DNA of 64,000 nucleotides from an uncultured Aquimarina sp. (GCA_947503835.1 CANNFM010000016.1:1-64000); one strand, 5' to 3'; numbered from the stretch's first letter, positions 45,054 to 52,915 are shown. The notes: generated from the letters alone by a model not told the origin. Translations and numbers: made by a program.

Positions 45054-45605
45054 ATGAGAAATTCTTTTCTAACAATAGTGGCCATTTTATTAATTGTTTC
45101 TTGCAAGAAAGAAACCAAATCCAAAACAGAAACACTATCAGGGTCAGAAACAATAAATTCTGAAGCCGCCCAGGAGGTTTCACAAGAAGAAGCTGCCCAA
45201 ACTCTTGGAGATGTATTTAATTCTGAAATTAAAATCGATGTCGATGAAACTGTTTTTGTAATTGATAATGGCAGTAATAGAGTAACCGAAGATATGTCTG
45301 CGGGAATTATGACCATGCTTGCTCCACAAACATATAATCAGTTAAAAACACAGTTAGAGAAAGAACCTAACCAAGAAGGAGCAACTCTTATAGGAATCGA
45401 AGAAATTGAACGAGAAGGAAAAATAATTTTACAACAAAAATCGATGATGGTAGATGAGGTTGGCGATGAGATGATCATGATGATGCATGCATTACCTGCT
45501 GGAGATAAAACAATGATGATATCATCATTTTACCCTAAAGCAGAAGAATCAAAATATTTACCACTAATTGAAAAGTCGGTATTGTCGGCTAAACTAGAAA
45601 AATAG
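45054..45605 (+). CDS. Hypothetical lipoprotein in the paa operon
   Basis: Unrecognised protein of 183 residues with a clear lipoprotein signal (FLTIVAILLIVSC, lipobox IVSC) followed by Lys/Glu/Ser-rich sequence. The upstream in-frame ATG at 45027 overlaps paaI and would spoil the signal peptide, so 45054 is chosen. Membrane-attached, presumably outside the cytoplasm. Why it is in a cytoplasmic catabolic operon is unclear. Confidence 0.82.
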   Translation: MRNSFLTIVAILLIVSCKKETKSKTETLSGSETINSEAAQEVSQEEAAQTLGDVFNSEIKIDVDETVFVIDNGSNRVTEDMSAGIMTMLAPQTYNQLKTQLEKEPNQEGATLIGIEEIEREGKIILQQKSMMVDEVGDEMIMMMHALPAGDKTMMISSFYPKAEESKYLPLIEKSVLSAKLEK

Positions 45606-45698
45606 AAAATATAAAACTGTAAAATAATAAATGAAAAAGTAATTCTTCTGAAAGAGTTTACTTTGAACTTTAAAATTTTACATTTAAAATTTAAACTT
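45606..45698. repeat. Degenerate heptamer array before paaJ
   Basis: Units such as AAAATAT, AAAACTG, TAAAATA and later AAAATTT, TACATTT, AAAATTT, AAACTTT run up to the TTG start of paaJ. Confidence 0.55.
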
Positions 45699-46910
45699 TT
45701 GAAAGAAGCATATATCATAGACGGAGTTCGTACTCCAATCGGTAATTATAAAGGTACTTTATCAGCAGTTCGTACTGATGACTTAGGAGCACTGGTTATT
45801 CAAAAATTAGTTGAAAAGAACCCAAATATTCCAAAAGAAGCCTATGATGATGTGATCATGGGGTGTGCAAATCAAGCAGGAGAGGATAATCGTAATGTAG
45901 CACGTATGTGCTCTTTATTAGCGGGATTACCTTTTACCGTTCCTGGCGAAACAGTGAATCGTTTATGTAGCTCAGGATTGTCTGCTATTATTCATGCAAA
46001 TCGAGCAATAAAAGCAGGTGATGGAGATGTGTTTATTTCTGGAGGCGTCGAAAATATGACTCGGGGTCCCTATGTGATCGCTAAACCATCCTCGGCATTT
46101 GGAAATGATTCTAAAATGTATGATTCTAGTTTTGGATGGCGTTTCGTAAACAAAAAAATGCATGAATTGTATGGGACTGATGGTATGGGTAATACTGCGG
46201 AGAACTTAGTTGAAAAATATAATATCTCTCGCGAAGATCAGGATGCTTTTGCCTACTGGAGCCAAATGAAAGCTTCTAAAGCACAACAATCCGGAAGATT
46301 AGCAAAGGAGATTACTACTGTTGAAATCCCGCAGCGGAAAAAAGACCCGATTCAGTTTTCTAATGATGAGTTTGTAAAACCAACTACCACTAAAGAAATA
46401 TTAGGAAAACTACGACCTGCTTTCAAGAAAGATGGAAGTGTAACTGCTGGGAATTCTTCAGGATTAAACGATGGTGCTGCAGCAACCATTATAGCTTCAG
46501 AAGATGCGGTTAAAAAATATAATTTAAAACCTGTTGCCAGAATTGTAAGTTCAGCAGTTGTAGGAGTGGAACCCAGAATTATGGGCATTGGTCCTGTGCA
46601 GGCGTCTAATAAAGCCCTAGAAAAAGCAGGAATCACGATGAATGATATTGATGTGATAGAACTAAATGAAGCATTTGCTTCTCAAGCTTTAGCATGTATT
46701 AGAGAATGGGGATTAGCAGATGACGACGCTAGAATAAATCCAAATGGTGGATCTATCGCAATAGGACACCCATTAGGGGTAACAGGAGCCAGAATAGCAT
46801 ATTCTGCAGCTTTAGAATTACAAGAACAAAAGAAACGTTACGCCTTAATCACGATGTGTGTGGGTGTTGGTCAAGGATACGCTTGCGTAATAGAGAATGT
46901 GAGTATTTGA
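45699..46910 (+). CDS. paaJ: Thiolase PaaJ (3-oxoadipyl-CoA type)
   Basis: Acyl-CoA C-acetyltransferase of 403 residues, last step of the pathway. Active residues: Cys in VNRLCSSGLSAI, His in GGSIAIGHPLGVTGAR and Cys in MCVGVGQG. The conserved N-terminus KEAYIIDGVRTPIG begins at a TTG (45699). No ATG is in frame before it. The upstream TTG at 45663 would add 12 residues encoded by a heptamer repeat, so 45699 is preferred. Confidence 0.93.
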   Translation: MKEAYIIDGVRTPIGNYKGTLSAVRTDDLGALVIQKLVEKNPNIPKEAYDDVIMGCANQAGEDNRNVARMCSLLAGLPFTVPGETVNRLCSSGLSAIIHANRAIKAGDGDVFISGGVENMTRGPYVIAKPSSAFGNDSKMYDSSFGWRFVNKKMHELYGTDGMGNTAENLVEKYNISREDQDAFAYWSQMKASKAQQSGRLAKEITTVEIPQRKKDPIQFSNDEFVKPTTTKEILGKLRPAFKKDGSVTAGNSSGLNDGAAATIIASEDAVKKYNLKPVARIVSSAVVGVEPRIMGIGPVQASNKALEKAGITMNDIDVIELNEAFASQALACIREWGLADDDARINPNGGSIAIGHPLGVTGARIAYSAALELQEQKKRYALITMCVGVGQGYACVIENVSI

Positions 46911-46918
46911 ATGTTTTT

Positions 46919-46948
46919 GTCATTCCAGCGTAGGCTGGAATCCATTTA
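46919..46948. repeat. Dispersed GTAGGCTGGAATCCA element
   Basis: GTCATTCCAGC, GTAG, GCTGGAATCC with a CCAGC/GCTGG stem, just after paaJ. Related copies at 40377 and 51440. Confidence 0.72.
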
Positions 46949-46993
46949 TAAAGTATGATATTAAAATAACGTATAACTAAAATAACCCAAAAA

Positions 46994-47028
46994 CTCCTTC
47001 TCCCTTAGGGAGAGGGTTGGGGTGAGGG
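46994..47028 (+). repeat. GC-rich hairpin repeat abutting paaZ
   Basis: Copy 4: CTCCTTCTCCC, TTA, GGGAGAGGG, TTGGGGTGAGGG, then a single C and the paaZ ATG. There is no room for another ribosome-binding site. Confidence 0.9.
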
Positions 47029-47029
47029 C

Positions 47030-49525
47030 ATGAAAAAATTAGAAAGCTATATAAACGGAAAATGGGTTGCAGGTTCTGGTGATGGAACCATAATGCATGA
47101 TGCTGTTACCGGCGAAATTATAGGAGTGTCAACCACAGAAGGATTAGATATTCCTGAAGTACTACAATACGGTAGGACTAAAGGTGGAGAAATTCTTAGA
47201 AAAATGACGTTTCAGGAACGTGGGAATATGCTTAAAAAATTAGCATTGTTTCTTACCAAACGAAAAGAAGAATTTTATGAATTAAGTTATCGTTCTGGTG
47301 CTACTCGTATAGATAGCTGGATTGATATCGAAGGAGGTTTCGGGAATTTATTTGCCAATGCATCCTTGAGAAAACTTTTTCCAAATCAGCCATATCATGT
47401 AGAAGGTGATCCGATAGACCTTTCTCGGGGAGGGCGTTTTATGGCACATCATATCCTAGTACCTAAAAGAGGAGTAGCAGTACATATTAATGCTTTTAAT
47501 TTTCCGATATGGGGAATGTTGGAGAAATGTGCTGTAAATTGGATGGCTGGGGTACCGGCTGTTGTATTGCCAGCACCGCAAACTGCATATCTAACAGAAG
47601 CTGTAGTTCGTGTGATTATAGCTTCCGGAATTCTCCCAGAAGGATCATTGCAGCTACTAAGTGGTATGACTAAAAATATCTTAGATACTGTAGAATCTCA
47701 AGATGTAGTAACCTTTACAGGTTCTGCACATACAGGAAGAATCCTCAAAGCGCATCCAAGATTGATAGAAGAATCCGTTCCATTTACTATGGAAGCTGAT
47801 TCTCTTAATGCATCGGTATTAGGAAAAGATGCAGTACCGGGAACACCAGAATTTGATTTGTTTATCAAAGAGGTACGCAAAGAAATGACTGTGAAATCAG
47901 GTCAGAAATGTACGGCCATACGCAGAATTATAGTGCCTTCTGACTTTGTTGAAGATGTACAGATTGCTTTGGGCAATCAATTGGATAAAGTGACCATTGG
48001 AGACCCAAGACTAAAAGAAGTAAGAATGGGTGCTTTGGCTAGTAAACAGCAAGTAGAGAGTTTTAAGAATAATGTTTGTGCAATTGCCAAAACTGCACAA
48101 ATGGTGTATGGTAATTTGGATAAAATCGAAACGATTGGAGCCGATGCTCAAAAAGGAGCATTTGTACCCCCAATTTTGTTAAGAGAAGATCATCCTTTCA
48201 AAAACACAGGTGTCCATGAGATTGAAGCCTTTGGTCCGGTATCCACTATTATGCCCTATGATACCTTGGATGATGCGATTACATTATCTCAAATGGGGAA
48301 AGGGTCTTTGGTATCTTCTATTTTTACTTATGATGATAAAATAGCCAAAGAGTTTGTTGTAGGAGCGGCTTCGCATCATGGCCGTATTTTGGTGGGTAAT
48401 AGAGAAAATGCTAAACAAAGCACAGGGCATGGTTCTCCATTACCAATGTTAACTCATGGAGGTCCAGGAAGAGCTGGTGGTGGAGAAGAAATGGGAGGAA
48501 TGCGCGGTATCAAACATTATATGCAGCGCTGCGCAATTCAAGGAACACCAACAACACTTACAGAGATTACAGGGATTTATCAGGCAAATTCAGCATATAA
48601 AGAATCAGAAAAGCATCCTTTTTCATACCATTGGGAAGATATTGAGCCTGGTATGTCTATTAAAACACATAAGCGCACTATAACTGATACTGATATTATC
48701 AATTTCGGAAACCTTACTTGGGATCATTTCTATGCACATACAGATATTACATCACTTGATGGAAGTATTTTTGAACAACGTACTGCACATGGATATTTCA
48801 TTTTGGCAGCAGCAGCGGGATTATTTGTATACCCCAATAAAGGACCAGTAGCAGCTAATTATGGATTAGAAGAATGTAGATTCTTAAGACCGATTTACCA
48901 TAATGATACAGTATATGTTAGGTTAACTTGTAAACAAAAAATAGATCGCGATCATAGAGGAAAAGAGCTTCCTAGCGGAATAGCAAAATGGTTTGTTGAG
49001 GTTTTTGATCAAGAAGACGAGTTGGCTGCAATAGCGACTATTTTGACAATGGTACAAAAAAAATCACCATTTATACAAGTCGATAGATCTAATATTGAAG
49101 GATATTTAGGACAACTAAAAGAAGATGCAAAACCAAAATGGGGAACAATGACTCCGCAACATATGATAGAGCATTTAGAGAGAACAATTAGAATTGGTGC
49201 AGGCCAGATTCAGAATTTTGAAATAGCTACTCCAGAGAAATATTTGGAGAGGGTGCAAGAAATGATTTATAATCATAAACAGATGCCAAGGGATGTGTAT
49301 CATCCTTTAATGAAAGAAGGGGTATTAGAAGATTTGATTCATCAGGATCTGGCTTCTGCTAAAGCTAAATTATTAGAGGCTTATGATGAGTTTGAAGTAT
49401 ATTTTAAAGAAAATCCAGATGCGATAACTAAGAATGCTGTCTTTGGAGAAATGAATAAGTTTGAGTGGGATTTATTGAATGTTAAGCATTTGAATCATCA
49501 TTTTGAACAATTTGGAGTAATATAA
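47030..49525 (+). CDS. paaZ: PaaZ oxepin-CoA hydrolase/dehydrogenase with extra DUF1569-like domain
   Basis: Fusion enzyme of 831 residues; E. coli PaaZ is about 680. Residues about 1-520 are the aldehyde dehydrogenase (Glu255 in FTMEADSLNAS, Cys294 in SGQKCTAIRR). About 530-680 is the MaoC hydratase that opens the oxepin ring (FEQRTAHGYFILAAAAG). About 690-831 is an added helical domain (KPKWGTMTPQHMIEHLERT, LLNVKHLNHHFEQFG) resembling DUF1569 of the DinB superfamily. The added domain's role is unknown. The repeat upstream supplies the likely ribosome-binding site. Confidence 0.94.
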   Translation: MKKLESYINGKWVAGSGDGTIMHDAVTGEIIGVSTTEGLDIPEVLQYGRTKGGEILRKMTFQERGNMLKKLALFLTKRKEEFYELSYRSGATRIDSWIDIEGGFGNLFANASLRKLFPNQPYHVEGDPIDLSRGGRFMAHHILVPKRGVAVHINAFNFPIWGMLEKCAVNWMAGVPAVVLPAPQTAYLTEAVVRVIIASGILPEGSLQLLSGMTKNILDTVESQDVVTFTGSAHTGRILKAHPRLIEESVPFTMEADSLNASVLGKDAVPGTPEFDLFIKEVRKEMTVKSGQKCTAIRRIIVPSDFVEDVQIALGNQLDKVTIGDPRLKEVRMGALASKQQVESFKNNVCAIAKTAQMVYGNLDKIETIGADAQKGAFVPPILLREDHPFKNTGVHEIEAFGPVSTIMPYDTLDDAITLSQMGKGSLVSSIFTYDDKIAKEFVVGAASHHGRILVGNRENAKQSTGHGSPLPMLTHGGPGRAGGGEEMGGMRGIKHYMQRCAIQGTPTTLTEITGIYQANSAYKESEKHPFSYHWEDIEPGMSIKTHKRTITDTDIINFGNLTWDHFYAHTDITSLDGSIFEQRTAHGYFILAAAAGLFVYPNKGPVAANYGLEECRFLRPIYHNDTVYVRLTCKQKIDRDHRGKELPSGIAKWFVEVFDQEDELAAIATILTMVQKKSPFIQVDRSNIEGYLGQLKEDAKPKWGTMTPQHMIEHLERTIRIGAGQIQNFEIATPEKYLERVQEMIYNHKQMPRDVYHPLMKEGVLEDLIHQDLASAKAKLLEAYDEFEVYFKENPDAITKNAVFGEMNKFEWDLLNVKHLNHHFEQFGVI

Positions 49526-49565
49526 ATTGAAGTTAAACATATAAAATATAGACCCACAATGGCTA

Positions 49566-49601
49566 CCCTCTCCTTGATAAGGAGAGGGGCTGGGGGTGAG
49601 G
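49566..49601 (+). repeat. GC-rich hairpin repeat before paaF
   Basis: Copy 5: CCCTCTCCTT, GAT, AAGGAGAGGGG, CTGGGGGTGAGG, ending 3 bp before the ATG at 49605. Confidence 0.88.
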
Positions 49602-49604
49602 TAG

Positions 49605-50357
49605 ATGACACAACCATACGTAAACATAAGCATAGATAACGGAGTAGGAACCATAGAGTTTTTTCATCCTGCTCATAATTCATTACCAGGAGATATTCTG
49701 GCAAAATTAGCGCACACTATTACCGATGCTGGAGAGAATGATGAAGTCAAGGTAATTATACTAAAAAGCGGACGAGATAGAACCTTTTGCGCAGGAGCAA
49801 GTTTCAAGGAGCTAATCAATATCAATGATGCAGAAACCGGAAAAATATTTTTCTCTGGTTTTGCCAATGTGATTAACGCGATGCGTAAATGCCCAAAGTT
49901 TGTGATTGGGCGAATACAAGGAAAGACTGTTGGTGGGGGAGTAGGACTGGCAGCTGCAACAGATTATTGTATGGCTACAAAATATGCATCGATTAAACTG
50001 AGTGAACTTAATGTTGGTATCGGTCCATTTGTGGTGGGACCAGCTATAGAACGTAAAATAGGACTATCTGCAATGACACAAATTGCCATTGATGCTAATT
50101 CGTTTTATGATGCAGAATGGGCTAGGGATAAAGGATTATTTACCAGGGTTTTTGAAGATATTGAAACTCTGGATGCCGAAGTGAAGGCTTTTACAGAACA
50201 TTTGTGTACCTATAATCCCGAAGCGATGAAGGATATGAAAAAAGTGTTTTGGGAAGGAACAGAACATTGGGATACACTATTGGCAGATAGAGCGATAATT
50301 AGTGGAAGATTAGCACTAAGTGAATTTACAAAAGAAACATTGAAGCGGTTCAAGTAA
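49605..50357 (+). CDS. paaF: Enoyl-CoA hydratase/isomerase, probable PaaF
   Basis: Crotonase-fold protein of 250 residues. Oxyanion-hole motifs are DRTFCAGASFKEL and GKTVGGGVGLAAATDYCM, and a Glu lies in KLSELNVGIGPFVVGP. By elimination it fits the 2,3-dehydroadipyl-CoA hydratase step next to PaaG and PaaH. It is more diverged from typical PaaF, so the exact step is less certain. Confidence 0.82.
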   Translation: MTQPYVNISIDNGVGTIEFFHPAHNSLPGDILAKLAHTITDAGENDEVKVIILKSGRDRTFCAGASFKELININDAETGKIFFSGFANVINAMRKCPKFVIGRIQGKTVGGGVGLAAATDYCMATKYASIKLSELNVGIGPFVVGPAIERKIGLSAMTQIAIDANSFYDAEWARDKGLFTRVFEDIETLDAEVKAFTEHLCTYNPEAMKDMKKVFWEGTEHWDTLLADRAIISGRLALSEFTKETLKRFK

Positions 50358-50358
50358 A

Positions 50359-50721
50359 ATGAGATTAAATCAAAAATATGACCTGCAAGAAAGATTTGTT
50401 AAATTTTCAGCAAGCATTATTCTTAATATAGGTGGTTTGAATAAAAATTTTGCCTCAGAACACTTGGCTAAACAATTAATTCGCTCTTCTACTTCTTCTG
50501 CTTTAAACTATGGAGAAGCCCAAAGTGCAGAATCAAGAAGAGATTTCGTGCATAAAATGAAAATATGTCTTAAGGAGTTGAGAGAATCTCAAGTTAATTT
50601 ACAAGTTTTAAGAGAAGCAGAGTTAATTAACGATTTGGACAAATTTGATAGGATTATGAAAGAATGTAAAGAATTGGTTGCGATTTTTACGAGTAGTATA
50701 AAGACATCAACCGCCAAATAA
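50359..50721 (+). CDS. Four-helix-bundle protein (S23/IVP-like), second copy
   Basis: Protein of 120 residues, same family as the gene at 44231 but clearly diverged (KYDLQERFVKFSASIILNI, LAKQLIRSSTSSALNYGEAQ, KMKICLKELRESQVNLQVL). It starts 1 bp after the paaF stop, so it is likely translated together with it. Function unknown. Confidence 0.87.
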   Translation: MRLNQKYDLQERFVKFSASIILNIGGLNKNFASEHLAKQLIRSSTSSALNYGEAQSAESRRDFVHKMKICLKELRESQVNLQVLREAELINDLDKFDRIMKECKELVAIFTSSIKTSTAK

Positions 50722-50829
50722 TTTTTTAAAATATAAAACCGAAAAATGTAAAATTTTAAATTAGAAAGTTATTTAGAGACGCAAACACTTTAAACTTTTA
50801 TATTTTCATTTATAATTTGATATTTAAAA
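50722..50829. repeat. Degenerate heptamer array before paaY
   Basis: A/T-rich words in 7-bp phase (AAAATAT, AAAACCG, AAAAATG, TAAAATT, TTAAATT) fill much of the gap. No gene. Confidence 0.5.
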
Positions 50830-51426
50830 ATGATTTACAGTTTCAAAGGATATATACCCGTAGTACACGAAAGTAGTTTCGTGCATCCCCTGGCAGCTGT
50901 AACCGGTAATGTAATTATTGGTAAAAACTGTTACATAGGTCCTGGGGCAGCAATTCGTGGTGATTGGGGTGAAATTATCCTTGAAGATGGAGTCAATGTG
51001 CAAGAAAATTGTACTGTACATATGTTCCCGGGTAAATCGATTGTACTTAAAGAAAGTGCTCATGTAGGTCACGGAGCAGTAATTCATGGCGCAAATCTGG
51101 GACGAAATTGCCTGATTGGGATGAATACTGTGATTATGGATGATGCAGAGATTGGTGATGAATGTATTGTGGGTGCGATGTCTTTTGTGAAAGCAAATTC
51201 AGTTTTTCAAAAACGAAGCTTAATTGTTGGTAATCCAGCAAAGGTGATTAAAGAAGTAAGCGATGAAATGATCGCCTGGAAAACAAAAGGAACTGAACTA
51301 TATCAACAGTTACCAGCAGATTGTTTTGAATCATTACAAGAAATAGAACCATTACGAGAAATACCAAAGGATAGACCAACACAAGAGGCCTTTTATAGGA
51401 CTTTGGGAGAGTTTAAGAGCAAATAG
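50830..51426 (+). CDS. paaY: Hexapeptide-repeat thioesterase PaaY
   Basis: Left-handed beta-helix protein of 198 residues, gamma-carbonic-anhydrase type (VHPLAAVTGNVIIGKNCYIG, CTVHMFPGKSIVLKESAHVGHGAVIHG, VGNPAKVIKEV). Metal-binding His are in HVGHGAVIHG. PaaY hydrolyses CoA esters that would otherwise block the pathway. It is the last gene of the paa block before the E2 operator. Confidence 0.93.
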   Translation: MIYSFKGYIPVVHESSFVHPLAAVTGNVIIGKNCYIGPGAAIRGDWGEIILEDGVNVQENCTVHMFPGKSIVLKESAHVGHGAVIHGANLGRNCLIGMNTVIMDDAEIGDECIVGAMSFVKANSVFQKRSLIVGNPAKVIKEVSDEMIAWKTKGTELYQQLPADCFESLQEIEPLREIPKDRPTQEAFYRTLGEFKSK

Positions 51427-51439
51427 GTTTATAAATTTA

Positions 51440-51470
51440 TCATCCCAGACTTGATCTGAGATCCATGGTA
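51440..51470. repeat. Dispersed CATCCCAG...GATCCA element
   Basis: A third, more diverged member of the repeat at 40377 and 46919, just after paaY. Confidence 0.55.
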
Positions 51471-51485
51471 ATACTATAAAACATA

Positions 51486-51504
51486 AAACTAACGAACATT
51501 AGTT
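51486..51504 (+). promoter_or_regulatory. Second TetR-type operator, before the E2 gene
   Basis: AAACTAAC, GAAC, ATTAGTT: the same ACTAAC-N4-RTTAGT palindrome with the same spacing as before paaE, with one asymmetric base. It ends 7 bp before the E2 ATG. No clear TAnnTTTG is visible here. Confidence 0.65.
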
Positions 51505-51511
51505 AACCAAA

Positions 51512-52828
51512 ATGACGACAATAGAATTAAAAATGCCTAAAATGGGCGAAAGCATATCAGAAGCTACCATTCTTAATTGGTTAAAGAATGTTGGTGATAC
51601 GGTACTAGAGGACGAAACTATTCTCGAAGTGGCTACAGACAAAGTAGATTCTGAAGTTCCTTCTCCATGTGATGGTGTGATTGCCGAAATACGTTGTCAG
51701 ACTAATGAAGTGATTGAGGTAGGAAAAGTGATCGCTATTATTGAAGTTACTACTACAACCGTGAAAAAAGAAGATTCTCTCCTTCTTGAGGAGGAGATGT
51801 CCAAAGGACAGAGGGGCTCAAATATTACTGAGAGTACAAATAAAAGCTCTGAAAAAGTTTCTCTCCCTCTGGGAGAGATGTCCAAAGGACAGAGGGGGTC
51901 AGATGCATTTTTATCACCGTTAGTTATCAGTATCGCTCAAAAGGAGAACCTCACTATTGAAGAAATACAAAGTATTCCTGGTACAGGAACCGATGGGCGG
52001 ATTCGTAAGAGTGATGTAATACAATATCTGAAGGATAGAAAGTATCCGTTATCAAGTAGGCCACAACCTCAGGTCCCAAAATCAACTTACAATGCACCAC
52101 CAATTTCTTTTGTAGAAGGAAAAGATCGTATTGTAGAGATGGATCGTATGCGTGGCATGATTGCGGATCATATGGTGTATTCCAAACACACGTCTCCGCA
52201 CGTAACAAGTTACATCGAAGTAGATGTTACCAATGTTGTAAACTGGCGCAATAAGGTGAAAAAGGAGTTTCAAGATATGCACGGAGAGAAACTAACCTTT
52301 ACACCGATTTTTGTGGAAGCAGTAGCCAAGGCAATTAAGGAATACCCAATGATTAATGTTTCGGTAGATGATAAAAAAATTGTGGTGCATAAGGATATTA
52401 ATGTAGGTATGGCAACAGCATTGCCTAGTGGAAATCTTATAGTCCCGGTGGTTAGAAATGCTGACGAAAAGAACCTTTTAGGACTAGCTAAAAATGTAAA
52501 CCATTTAGCGAATAGTGCACGAAATAATGCATTGAAACCTGATGAAATAGGCGGAAGTACGTTTACAATTTCTAATGTTGGAACCTTTGGTAGTTTGATG
52601 GGAACACCGATTATCAATCAGCCCGAAGTTGCTATACTGGCTTTAGGAATCATAAAGAAAAGACCCGAGGTAATTACCACTGAGAAAGGTGACGAAATAG
52701 CGATTAGAAGTATGATGTACCTGTCTTTATCCTTTGATCACCGCGTGGTTGATGGATTTTTAGGAGGCTCATTTTTACGCAAAGTAGGGGATGAACTCGA
52801 AGCTTTTGATAGTAATAGAAAAATTTAA
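51512..52828 (+). CDS. 2-oxo acid dehydrogenase E2 (dihydrolipoamide acyltransferase)
   Basis: Protein of 438 residues. The lipoyl domain spans 1-79 with the lipoylated Lys in ATDKVDSEVPSP. A linker covers about 80-130, the E1/E3-binding domain about 130-170 (FLSPLVISIAQKENL, GTGTDGRIRKSDV) and the catalytic domain about 205-435 (DHRVVDGFLGG). The linker carries two repeat-derived segments (EEMSKGQRGS and GEMSKGQRGS). With the E1 gene at 54502 it forms a branched-chain or aryl-type 2-oxo acid dehydrogenase. E3 is not in the window. The paa-type operator upstream suggests co-regulation with paa. Confidence 0.92.
   Translation: MTTIELKMPKMGESISEATILNWLKNVGDTVLEDETILEVATDKVDSEVPSPCDGVIAEIRCQTNEVIEVGKVIAIIEVTTTTVKKEDSLLLEEEMSKGQRGSNITESTNKSSEKVSLPLGEMSKGQRGSDAFLSPLVISIAQKENLTIEEIQSIPGTGTDGRIRKSDVIQYLKDRKYPLSSRPQPQVPKSTYNAPPISFVEGKDRIVEMDRMRGMIADHMVYSKHTSPHVTSYIEVDVTNVVNWRNKVKKEFQDMHGEKLTFTPIFVEAVAKAIKEYPMINVSVDDKKIVVHKDINVGMATALPSGNLIVPVVRNADEKNLLGLAKNVNHLANSARNNALKPDEIGGSTFTISNVGTFGSLMGTPIINQPEVAILALGIIKKRPEVITTEKGDEIAIRSMMYLSLSFDHRVVDGFLGGSFLRKVGDELEAFDSNRKI
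51775..51819 (+). repeat. In-frame repeat insertion 1 in the E2 linker
   Basis: CTCTCCTTCTTGAGGAGGAG followed by ATGTCCAAAGGACAGAGGGG. It encodes LLLEEEMSKGQRGS and resembles the intergenic hairpin repeats. Confidence 0.8.
51861..51900 (+). repeat. In-frame repeat insertion 2 in the E2 linker
   Basis: CTCTCCCTCTGGGAGAG followed by ATGTCCAAAGGACAGAGGGG. It encodes LPLGEMSKGQRGS, in the same reading frame as the first copy. Confidence 0.8.
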
Positions 52829-52831
52829 AGA

Positions 52832-52875
52832 ATTACGAATTACGAATTATGAATGTAGAATTACGATTAAAGTAA
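52832..52875. repeat. GAATTAC heptamer array
   Basis: GAATTAC, GAATTAC, GAATTAT, GAATGTA, GAATTAC, then a part unit, right after the E2 stop. Confidence 0.85.
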
Positions 52876-52882
52876 ATATGTT

Positions 52883-52915
52883 CCCTCTCCTCTGGGAGAG
52901 GGCTAGGGTGAGGGG
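52883..52915 (+). repeat. GC-rich hairpin repeat (copy 6)
   Basis: CCCTCTCC, TCT, GGGAGAGGG, CTAGGGTGAGGGG. Unlike the others it is 134 bp from the next start. A half copy (CCTCTCTCCTGAATT) follows at about 52932. Confidence 0.82.

Noticed and set aside
49605..50357. Assigning this gene as a second PaaG
   Set aside because: It lacks the PDSAGT-type Asp motif of PaaG. PaaF is the better fit, with reservation.
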